Assembly: GCF_002395745.1 (NCBI RefSeq)
Contig: NZ_DGUN01000055.1
Span: forward strand, 1 to 10,089
Length of the DNA stretch: 10,089 bases
Origin: Fibrobacter sp. UBA4309
Lineage (GTDB): Bacteria > Fibrobacterota > Fibrobacteria > Fibrobacterales > Fibrobacteraceae
Direction of reading: 5' to 3'
In this document: piece after piece, positions 1 to 7,200 of the stretch
How positions within the stretch are numbered: the first letter of the stretch is position 1
How the letters are laid out: each line of letters opens with the position of its first letter
Notes under the pieces: generated by a model
Database searches by the model: none
The model's input: the letters and a program-made list of their open reading frames with translations, nothing else
Told to the model about the DNA's origin: nothing
Position numbers and translations under genes: made by a program

Positions 1-406
1 TCTGGCGGCAGGCCATCACGTCGGAATGGTCACCGAAAATAGAAAGGCCCTGCATGGCAAGGGCACGGGCAGTCACATGGAAGACCGTGGGGGTCAGTTC
101 GCCCGCAATCTTGTACATGTTCGGGATCATCAAGAGAAGACCCTGGGAAGCGGTGAAGGTCGTGGTCAAAGCACCGGCCTGCAAAGCACCGTGAACGGTA
201 CCGGCAGCGCCACCTTCGGACTGCATTTCAAACACGCGGGGAACCTGTCCCCAAATATTCTTCTTGCCTGCAGCACTCCAGTTGTCGGCGTGCTCAGCCA
301 TAGGACTAGACGGTGTAATCGGGTAAATAGCCGCAACTTCGCTAACAGCAAACGCTACGCTAGCGGTGGCTTCGTTACCATCACACGCAATCATCTTTTT
401 TGCCAT
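1..406 (-). CDS. nifJ: Pyruvate:ferredoxin (flavodoxin) oxidoreductase, N-terminal part (runs off the window)
   Basis: This encodes the first 135 residues of PFOR, the cytoplasmic iron-sulfur/thiamin diphosphate enzyme that oxidises pyruvate to acetyl-CoA and CO2 with reduction of ferredoxin or flavodoxin. I translated the minus strand from an ATG at 406-404; the protein begins MAKKMIACDGNEA. The family signature YPITPSSPM is at residues 28-36, followed by EMQSEGGAAG (60-69), TTTFTASQGLLLMIPNMYKIAGE (81-103) and SIFGDHSDVMACRQ (122-135). Thr31, Glu64 and Arg114 fall at the same numbers as the substrate and cofactor residues known from Desulfovibrio africanus PFOR. A GGAG ribosome site lies about 8 bases before the ATG. 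The full enzyme is usually near 1200 residues, so the iron-sulfur domains and C-terminus lie outside. It is divergent from the ThiE-like gene. Identification is firm; whether ferredoxin or flavodoxin is the acceptor cannot be seen. Confidence 0.96.
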   Translation of the reverse strand, partial: MAKKMIACDGNEATASVAFAVSEVAAIYPITPSSPMAEHADNWSAAGKKNIWGQVPRVFEMQSEGGAAGTVHGALQAGALTTTFTASQGLLLMIPNMYKIAGELTPTVFHVTARALAMQGLSIFGDHSDVMACRQ

Positions 407-499
407 GTGTGTCTCCAATTTTTAGGTTTTTTCGAAAAAATCTGATTTAAGTGCACTTTCGGCCCATTTGGAGCCAAAAGCGAAAAATCCAAGATGAAA

Positions 500-527
500 A
501 ATATAAAGATTAAAGGGAACTGAACAA
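500..527 (-). promoter_or_regulatory. Possible nifJ promoter
   Basis: On the minus strand there is TATATT (505-500) with TTGTTC (527-522) 16 bases further upstream. This would give a leader of roughly 85-90 bases before the nifJ ATG. The -10 box is good and the -35 box weak. The leader would contain the perfect palindrome TTTTTTCGAAAAAA at 427-440. This is pattern matching only. Confidence 0.35.
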
Positions 528-572
528 GGATTTTTTGAAAAATTGCGTAAATCTAGGGGTGTTTCTTTATTG

Positions 573-578
573 TATATT
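573..578 (+). promoter_or_regulatory. -10 box of the ThiE-like gene, nearly leaderless
   Basis: TATATT at 573-578 ends seven bases before the A of the ATG at 585, which puts the expected transcription start on or next to the start codon. No Shine-Dalgarno sequence precedes the ATG, which fits a leaderless mRNA. No convincing -35 box is visible. Confidence 0.45.
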
Positions 579-584
579 TGCTCC

Positions 585-1205
585 ATGCGGCTTTGGCTTA
601 CGACATCTCCTGACGATTTTGCTTCGGAATTTGACGATATTGAGCAAATATTTTCGCGCGGGCTTTCGCGCCTGATTTTACAGAAACGCGGACGAGGGGG
701 CTCTCCTTACGCCACCGAAAGTGATTACGAACGCTGGCTCATGGCCCTCCCGATGGAATGCCGTGACCGCATCTGGGTGCGGGGGACTCCCGATTTGGCG
801 GAGCGCCTGGACGTGCGCGGGTGCGTTGCCGAGGCGGGCTCCTTACTGGTCGATGCTCCCGAAAGCTGGAAGCGGGTGAATACGGTTGCCTTTTGCCGAA
901 GCCTGGACCAGCTGGAAAAGTTGCCGCAGTGGGTGGCCGGGGCGCTTGTCGGGCCGGTATTTCAGCCGCAGTCGGTGTATGAGCCGGTCAAATTTCATGG
1001 AATTGAGCCGGTTTTGGGCAAATTGAATGCTTTAGCGGGTTCGAAAATTCCGCAGGTGATTGCCTTTGGCGGCGTTGACCACGAAACGCTCGATGAAATC
1101 AAAAAACTCCCGGTGCAGGGAGTCTCTGTTCTCGGGGGCATTTGGAATTATGCCGACCCGGTAAATGCGTTTATTAAGTTAAACAGGACTGTCGCAGGAA
1201 TGTAA
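585..1205 (+). CDS. Thiamin phosphate synthase-like (ThiE/TenI family) TIM-barrel protein
   Basis: This is a 206-residue predicted cytoplasmic protein of the ThiE/TenI fold. ThiE joins the thiazole and pyrimidine halves of thiamin; TenI is a related thiazole tautomerase. Family-like stretches are an opening strand LWLTTSP (3-9), QKRG (33-36, at the ThiE QLRxK position), VAGALVGPVFQP (117-128, the GPxF phosphate loop), IPQVIAFGGV (155-164, the IGGI strand) and GVSVLGGIWNYADPVNAF (179-196, the closing strand and helix). The usual Asn-Asp pair after strand 3 and the GVHLGQ stretch are not recognisable (IWVRGTPDLAERL and RGCVAEAGSLLVD instead). Classical ThiE activity is therefore uncertain. I chose ATG 585 over an in-frame TTG at 543 because homology begins there and a -10 box overlaps the longer version. 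It stands alone, divergent from nifJ, with no other thiamin gene nearby. Fold fairly sure; exact function not. Confidence 0.72.
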   Translation: MRLWLTTSPDDFASEFDDIEQIFSRGLSRLILQKRGRGGSPYATESDYERWLMALPMECRDRIWVRGTPDLAERLDVRGCVAEAGSLLVDAPESWKRVNTVAFCRSLDQLEKLPQWVAGALVGPVFQPQSVYEPVKFHGIEPVLGKLNALAGSKIPQVIAFGGVDHETLDEIKKLPVQGVSVLGGIWNYADPVNAFIKLNRTVAGM

Positions 1206-1209
1206 TGTG

Positions 1210-1243
1210 AGTGGTTACTAAAAACCACTAACCACCAACCACT
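1210..1243. repeat. Tandem heptamers AACCACY with an inverted copy
   Basis: Three abutting heptamers are present: AACCACT (1223-1229), AACCACC (1230-1236) and AACCACT (1237-1243). The inverted copy AGTGGTT (1210-1216) can pair with the first heptamer as a 7-bp stem with a 6-base loop. No T-run follows on either strand, so it is not a standard terminator, although it lies between the convergent ThiE-like and GH43 genes. Confidence 0.7.
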
Positions 1244-1267
1244 GTCTACTTATCCCATATCCTTAAT

Positions 1268-3109
1268 CTACCGCTCTATATATACTGCGTTTCTCGGTTT
1301 TCCGGGTAGCCTGTTCCCGAGCAGATCGAAATAGACCGGCTTGCGGTCCAGGCGCATATTCGTGCGATTGTTGCGGTAATCCTTCGCGATGGAGGTTTTT
1401 CCCGTATCGATTGAGGTCGTATCCGGTTCCTTGTACGGCTTGTCCGGATCGTCCACGACCATCTTGATGCGCGCAAAGCTCTTGCAGCCTGTTTCGTTGG
1501 TGTACGTGACGGTGTAGTACCCGCTAAAGTCGCCATCCACGTTCTTGAGCGTGTTTTCTCGGTCGGTGGACTTGAATCCGTTCGGACCGTCCCAGTTCCA
1601 AATTTTACCGTCCCACGGGTGCGGGCCGAACTGCACCGTAGCGCCCTTCGCGACCTTCAGGTCAAGCGTCTCGTTCCAGCCGCCGTCATTGACTTTGCTG
1701 TACGGGATAATCTTGGTGCCGCTGCAGGGACCAACCACCTTCTTGCCGTCGCACACGCCGATGGAATCGGGAATGTCGATGACGCGCGGCTCGAAATTCT
1801 TGGTGGGGAAGGCCTTCATGAGCTTGGCCGTCTCCTCGGCGGTAATGGGAAGCACCGTGCCGTGGCGGGGCGTGAAGGCTCCCTGCATTTCGGTATTCTG
1901 CACGAACTTGAAGTTCTCGAGATCGGTGCTTGTAGTGAACTGGTAATGTCCGTTGTTGTAGCAGTCGTACATCAGCACCCAGACGTTCTGGTTGATGAGC
2001 TTGAACACGCCCGCGCCTTCCACGGCCTCGGTAGTCTGCTGCAAGGCCTTGCTCGGCTTGCTCCACTGCGAGCCCGAGGTAGCACCGCTCTTGGGCATGA
2101 GCGAACTCGCGGTCACCTTGCAGATGCCGCCGTCGCCTTCGTTCTTGTAGAAGGCGTGGTACGTCTTGTCGATGGGGTTAAAGACGATGTCCATGTCGAT
2201 GGTGGACTTGCCGCGGTCGAAGAAGTGTTGCGGTTCGCCCTCCAAATCGGTAAAGTTCTTGTTCGCGTAGGCGAAAAACACCTTGTCGTAGCTGATGGTG
2301 CCGTCGTTGGTCAAAAGCGAGAAGTACACGAGCGGGCGGCCCTTGGTGCCGTCGCCGTTGTCGTAGGTGTCGTCCCAGAACGTCTCGGGAGCCCACACGC
2401 GGGTCACGTTCGCGAAATTCTTGCCCTTGTACTTGTCGGGGAAGTGGACCGTGCTGTGCTCCCAGCTGATAAGGTCGCGGGAGCGCATGAGCACCATGCC
2501 TCGGTTGCTCGCCCAGCCCTCGGCGCTCTTCATGTCGGTATTCACCATGTAGAACCAGCCGTCGGGCGCGCGCAGCACGTGCGGGTCGCGGAGGCCTTTC
2601 TTGTGGCTTACCGTGTCGGCGCCCACCACGCGGTTCCCGTTGTTCATGGCGGTAAAGTTGTAGCCGTCGTTGCTGAGTGCGTAGTAGATGTTTTCGTTGT
2701 TATTGGCCGGGAAATACGCAAAAAGGTAGTTGGAGTAGGGTTCATACCCGTGGATGGAGACCTTTAGCGGTACATCCTGCGTCTTTGACCTCAGGCCATC
2801 GTGGACGGTAGCCGTGAGCGTCACTTCCTTGTTCTCGCCGACAAACCTGCCGTTGATGCGGCCCGAATGTGTAAGGAACAGCGTGTCGCTGCTTTTCCAG
2901 GTGATGGGGAAGGTTTCCCCGCCAATTCTTATGGTGTCGAGGAGGGTAAGGTCGGTATACAGGTCGTTGGCCGCGTTGCCTAGACTCTGGCCTACGCTAT
3001 CGACTGCGCGCCAGAATGGGGTAACATCGTCCTGAGCGATGGAGGGTACTGCCAAAAAAAGGCTTGCGACTGCAAGCACCCGGAATGCCTGGTGGGACCT
3101 ATTAACCAT
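1268..3109 (-). CDS. Secreted modular glycoside hydrolase family 43 protein
   Basis: This 613-residue exported enzyme probably removes arabinose, xylose or related sugars from plant polysaccharides. Order: signal peptide (1 to about 26), atrophied bacterial Ig-like domain (about 50-120), five-bladed propeller (about 127-435), Ig-like domain (about 464-553, with WNWDGPNGF and SGYYTVTYTNETGC), linker, and a C-terminal tail PVYFDLLGNRLPG...AVYIER (591-613) like a type IX sorting signal. Candidate GH43 residues are Asp175 in RDPH (base), Asp305 or Asp307 in IDMDIVF (pKa modulator) and Glu364 in EGAGVF (acid); His417 in PRHGTV fits the metal-site histidine. I chose the ATG at 3109-3107 rather than an upstream in-frame start at 3190 because it begins a proper signal peptide and follows AGGA by 9 bases; the longer form would overlap the promoter. 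It is divergent from the signalling operon. Subfamily and substrate cannot be fixed from sequence alone. Confidence 0.9.
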   Translation of the reverse strand: MVNRSHQAFRVLAVASLFLAVPSIAQDDVTPFWRAVDSVGQSLGNAANDLYTDLTLLDTIRIGGETFPITWKSSDTLFLTHSGRINGRFVGENKEVTLTATVHDGLRSKTQDVPLKVSIHGYEPYSNYLFAYFPANNNENIYYALSNDGYNFTAMNNGNRVVGADTVSHKKGLRDPHVLRAPDGWFYMVNTDMKSAEGWASNRGMVLMRSRDLISWEHSTVHFPDKYKGKNFANVTRVWAPETFWDDTYDNGDGTKGRPLVYFSLLTNDGTISYDKVFFAYANKNFTDLEGEPQHFFDRGKSTIDMDIVFNPIDKTYHAFYKNEGDGGICKVTASSLMPKSGATSGSQWSKPSKALQQTTEAVEGAGVFKLINQNVWVLMYDCYNNGHYQFTTSTDLENFKFVQNTEMQGAFTPRHGTVLPITAEETAKLMKAFPTKNFEPRVIDIPDSIGVCDGKKVVGPCSGTKIIPYSKVNDGGWNETLDLKVAKGATVQFGPHPWDGKIWNWDGPNGFKSTDRENTLKNVDGDFSGYYTVTYTNETGCKSFARIKMVVDDPDKPYKEPDTTSIDTGKTSIAKDYRNNRTNMRLDRKPVYFDLLGNRLPGKPRNAVYIER

Positions 3110-3133
3110 AATCTTTTTTCCTAAAATGTATCC

Positions 3134-3139
3134 ATTATA
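3134..3139 (-). promoter_or_regulatory. -10 box of the GH43 gene
   Basis: A perfect TATAAT on the minus strand (3139-3134) predicts a start near 3127, giving an 18-base leader that contains the AGGA ribosome site before the ATG at 3109. An A9 run (minus strand, 3160-3152) lies in the region expected for the -35 box; no canonical -35 is seen. Confidence 0.55.
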
Positions 3140-3215
3140 TAATATAATTTCTTTTTTTTTATCCAAATCGTCCAATTTGGAATAAAACAAGCTGCTCCAT
3201 TTTTTTTTTTGAACA

Positions 3216-3221
3216 TATATT
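3216..3221 (+). promoter_or_regulatory. -10 box of the signalling operon
   Basis: TATATT at 3216-3221 predicts a start at about 3228, one base before the ATG at 3229, so the mRNA would be almost leaderless. No Shine-Dalgarno sequence is seen before the ATG. An 11-base T run (3200-3210) fills the spacer just upstream of the -10 box. Confidence 0.5.
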
Positions 3222-3228
3222 AGGCAAT

Positions 3229-4299
3229 ATGGAACAGGTTCGTGCTAAGATTCTGGTGGTGGATGACACCAAGACCAATATCGAGGTCTTGGAGGGGATT
3301 TTATCGTCGTATTATGACGTCATTGTCGCGATGAACGGCCAGAAAGCCGTTTCACTTGCCCAAAGAGTGCATCCAGACCTTATTTTGCTCGACGTGATGA
3401 TGCCGGAAATGGACGGTTACGAGACTCTCAGACAAATTCGTCAAAACGACGCCTCCAAGGATATCCCGGTATTTTTCCTAACCGCCAAGTCGGATTCGCA
3501 GAGCGAAAAGCAGGGACTCGATCTCGGGGCGGTGGACTACATCGCAAAACCGTTCATGCCTGAACTTATTTTGTTGCGAATCAAGAACCAGCTTGAATAC
3601 AAGCGCCAGCGTGACCATCTGCACGAACTGGTCGCCGAAAAGACCGAGGACCTGCGCAAGACGCTGAAAGTCTTGCTCACGAGTCTCGGCGCGCTTGCAG
3701 AATACCGCGACCCTGAAACGGGCGAACATATCCGCCGCACGCAGTTCATTGTCCAGGCTTTGGCCCAGGAACTGCTTTCGCGCGGCAAGTTCCCGGAATA
3801 CATCAAGTCAATCGAGTACGTGGATTACTACGCGACGGCCGCACCTCTGCACGATATCGGCAAGGTCGGAATCCAGGACGAAATCCTGCGCAAGCCGGGC
3901 AAGCTGACCGAAGAAGAACGCAAGGTCATGATGAAGCACCCGCAGATGGGTTACGATGTATTGCGCGGGGCTACGCGCGCGCTTGGTGAAAGCCCTATGG
4001 TGCGCATCGCCGCCGACATGGCCCTGGCCCACCACGAACGCTGGGATGGCGAAGGCTACCCGAACAAGCTCAAGGGCGACCAGATTCCCATTGGGGCGCG
4101 CCTGATGGCCGTCGCCGACGTATACGACGCGCTCGTGTCCAAGAGGCCGTACAAGGAGCCGATTGCACACCCGGTCGCCGTCAAGGAAATCGAAGGGGGG
4201 AAGGGAACACAGTTCGATCCGGATGTGATTGACGCTTTCTTGAAGATAGCGGATACACTTCCATCCATTTACGAGAAATTCAAGGACTCTGAAAATTGA
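3229..4299 (+). CDS. Response regulator with HD-GYP domain (predicted cyclic-di-GMP phosphodiesterase)
   Basis: This is a 356-residue cytoplasmic RpfG-type protein. The receiver domain (about 6-122) has Asp12/Asp13, phosphoacceptor Asp55 in LILLDVMMPEMDG, Thr85 and Lys107 (AKPF). A helical linker (about 122-150) leads to the HD-GYP domain (about 150-345). Its metal and signature residues are intact: GEHIRRT (165-171), HD at 208-209 in PLHDIGKVG, HHE at 268-270, GEGYP at 274-278, IPIGARLMAVADVYDAL (286-302), KRPY (305-308) and GTQFDPDV (326-333). HD-GYP proteins hydrolyse cyclic di-GMP, and some act on 3',3'-cGAMP, so the substrate is an inference. The TGA stop overlaps the TTG start of the hybrid kinase by 4 bp, which argues for co-transcription, translational coupling and a shared phosphorelay. 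Regulation is probably by phosphorylation of Asp55. Confidence 0.95.
   Translation: MEQVRAKILVVDDTKTNIEVLEGILSSYYDVIVAMNGQKAVSLAQRVHPDLILLDVMMPEMDGYETLRQIRQNDASKDIPVFFLTAKSDSQSEKQGLDLGAVDYIAKPFMPELILLRIKNQLEYKRQRDHLHELVAEKTEDLRKTLKVLLTSLGALAEYRDPETGEHIRRTQFIVQALAQELLSRGKFPEYIKSIEYVDYYATAAPLHDIGKVGIQDEILRKPGKLTEEERKVMMKHPQMGYDVLRGATRALGESPMVRIAADMALAHHERWDGEGYPNKLKGDQIPIGARLMAVADVYDALVSKRPYKEPIAHPVAVKEIEGGKGTQFDPDVIDAFLKIADTLPSIYEKFKDSEN
4282..4298 (+). promoter_or_regulatory. Ribosome site and TTG start of the hybrid kinase
   Basis: AAGGA at 4282-4286 is followed by a 9-base spacer and TTG at 4296-4298, which overlaps the TGA of the upstream gene (4297-4299). No in-frame ATG occurs until after the first membrane segment, so the TTG is the only start that keeps the anchor. 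Confidence 0.75.
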
Positions 4300-7200
4300 C
4301 GCATAATCCGGTAAATGCAAAGCGCCGACAGTTAAGCTGGCGCATCTCGTTTGTCTATACGATCCCGCTTTTGCTGGTGACCGTGACACTCGTGCTTGTA
4401 TTCGGATTTTACCTACGCTCCTCCCTGATTTCTACCGCCTACAGCAGCACGGAATTCAACGTCAAGAAATCAGTAGACGAATGCGAATCTTACCTGCAGA
4501 AGCAAGAGGACGAGTTCCTCAAGATGCTCAAGAAGCTCGCGCAGAACAACCGCCAGTCCAACCGCCTGCATTTTGTCAAGTACCTGCAGAGCCACGACGA
4601 TATCGTCGATGTCTATTACGGCTACTCCGACGGGGACTATTTCAGTGCCCGTGGCGACATGCTCGACGCGTCCTCTTCGGAATTCCGCACCAAGGGATGG
4701 TACCTCGAGGCCGCCCGTAACAAGGGGCTCGCCATTACCGGCCCGAACATCAAGCCCAAGAGCAAAAAGCTCGTGATGACCATTTCGTTCCCGGTCTTCG
4801 GCAGGAACCAGCAGATCAAGGGCGTCATCGCCGAAGATATCGACCTCCTGAAAATTCGCCAGTCTCTGGGAACGGCCGCCAAGAACGAAGGCGGCATCAC
4901 CCTGATGATTGAGAACGGCAGCGACGACATTTTTACGTTCTTCCCGTACGAAACGAGCCTCGGCAAGATGGACCAGGACAGCCTTTCGGGACTCCTCTCC
5001 ATGATCAACGACGATTTCGTTGTCGATTCGTTGATGTACGGCAAGGTGCTGCGTTTCGAGAAATCCAACAACCACAGGCAGAGTTTCGCCTTCATGGTCA
5101 CGCCCATGAAGAAGTCCCCGTTCTACGTGGTGCACATCATCCAGCAGAACAAGGTCGTGGCCAAGTTCAAGGAAGACCTTTTCGGCGTGATGATTCTGGT
5201 CATCCTGGCCGTAGTCATCTTGATGCTCGCCGCAGGCATCATAGCGCATTTCCTGTTCAAGTGGTTTATCGAGAAGGACCTGAACGAAAGCGTGAGTTCG
5301 AGTACGCTGTTCGATACGTTGCTGGGTAGCCCGAACTTCTCCCTTATCCTTACAAACGACACGTTCGACATCCTCCATGCCAGCGCGAACGTCATTGAAT
5401 TCCTGAACAGCGGCGAAGAAATCAAGGGCGAAATCCTTTGGAAATTTATCCCCTCCGAACAGTTCAAGAAGTTCGCCCACCGCGTGGCGATGGGCGGGGA
5501 GCTGCATCCCAGCGAACGCAAGACGATAGTGCTGGTCAAGAATTCCCGCGGGGAAGAAGTCTGGTGGAATATATTCTTCCAGTTGCTCGTAGAAGATGAC
5601 GGCAGCATCCGCTACCTGTTCATGATCAACGATGAAACGAGCGGCATCCAGAAGGATACCATCCTTGACACCATCATGCTCTCTGCCGACAGGTCCCTGC
5701 TTGTCATTTTCGACCGCAACAAGCGCATTAAATACATGTCCAAACAGTTTGCCGACATATTCGGCAAGGAATGGCGCAGCCTTATCGGCCTCCAGATAGA
5801 CGACCTGAGCAACAGCGGACTTCCCGAGAACCTGGTAAACGCAGTCAAAAACCTTTTCGAAAACGGAGAAACCTGGAAGGATTCGTTCATGCTCAAGAAC
5901 CAGAGCAACGGGAACGAAATCTGGTTCAGGGGCGAGGCAGTGCCGCTCAAGGTGCAGGAATCCACTATCGGCTACATGCTCTCGATGATCGACATCTCCG
6001 AAGTCGTGGCGTCCCGTGAAATCGCAGAACAGGCGACCGCAGCCAAGAGCGAATTCCTCGCCAACATGAGCCACGAAATCCGTACGCCGATGAACGCCAT
6101 TATCGGCATGGCGCACCTGATAGCCGAAACGGAACTTTCGGAACGGCAGCGCAACTTCGTGGACCGTATCGGCCATGCCGCAAAGTCCCTGCTCGGGATT
6201 ATCAACAACATCCTGGACTTCTCGAAGATCGAGGCCAAGAAGCAGGAACTCGAGGTGACTCAGTTCTCGCTGCAGGACACCATCAACGAGGTGGCGGCAC
6301 TCGCGGAAGTGCGTATAGCGGGCAAGAACATCGAGCTTATAGTCGACATAGACCCGGATATCCCCGAACTCCTCATGGGCGACCCGCTCAGGCTTTCACA
6401 GATTTTCACGAACCTCGTCAACAACGCGACGAAGTTTACCGACAAGGGCGACATCACGTTGCGTGTAAAGCTGGAACAGGCTTCGGAAAAGAACGTAAGG
6501 CTCGCATTCAGCGTCTCGGATACCGGTATCGGCATGACTCCGGAACAGCTTTCGCGCCTGTTCAACGCCTTTACGCAGGCCGACGGCTCTACGACCCGCA
6601 AGTATGGCGGCACGGGACTCGGCCTGGTAATTTCCAGGTCGCTCGTGGAACTCATGGGCGGCCAGCTGCAGGTAGAAAGCCAGTCCGGTGTCGGTTCCAG
6701 GTTCTTCTTTACCATTACGCTACCCATAGCGTCGAATGCCGGCGAACCGAAATGGAAGAAGGTCTCCGATTTCAGGGGCAAGAATATCTTGCTCGTGGAC
6801 GACTGCGCGAACCTGCGTTCCGTGTTGCGCCACATGCTCACGACCCTCGGGAGCGTTGTCGAGGAAGCCTGTTCCGCAGCCGAGGCGTTCGACCTTATAC
6901 AGTCCCACGAAGAGGCAGGCGAATCGCCGTTCGATATTTTCGTGGTCGATTACAAGATGGGTATCGAGACGGGATTCAACTTCGCGAAGGGCATTCCCGA
7001 GTCGATGAAGTCCATTCCCAAGGTGCTTATGCACCCGCTGCATTTCGAAGAAGCTGAACAGACCGAGGCAACCCAGCTCGGATTCAACAGCTGTGTCGCG
7101 AAACCCCTGCAGATTAGCTCGCTCCTGAGTGCATTGCAAGAGGCTACCGGATCGTCGCTGACATACAAGAAGTCGGTCAAGAAAGAGAAGCGGAAAGTCT

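Noticed and set aside
26..445. Plus-strand open frame over the start of nifJ
   Set aside because: nifJ on the minus strand has unmistakable PFOR motifs; the plus frame has none.
1619..2767. Open frame of 382 codons on the plus strand inside the GH43 gene
   Set aside because: It is antisense to a gene with clear domains; composition (many His, Val, Ala, Arg) is typical of a mirror frame of a GC-rich gene, and no domain is recognisable.
3110..3190. Longer GH43 start
   Set aside because: It would put 27 charged residues before the signal peptide and overlap the TATAAT box; the inner ATG has a ribosome site.
4470..6176. Open frame of 568 codons on the minus strand inside the hybrid kinase gene
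   Set aside because: Opposite strand of a well-supported kinase; protein is rich in His, Val, Glu and Asp without any motif, as expected of a mirror frame.
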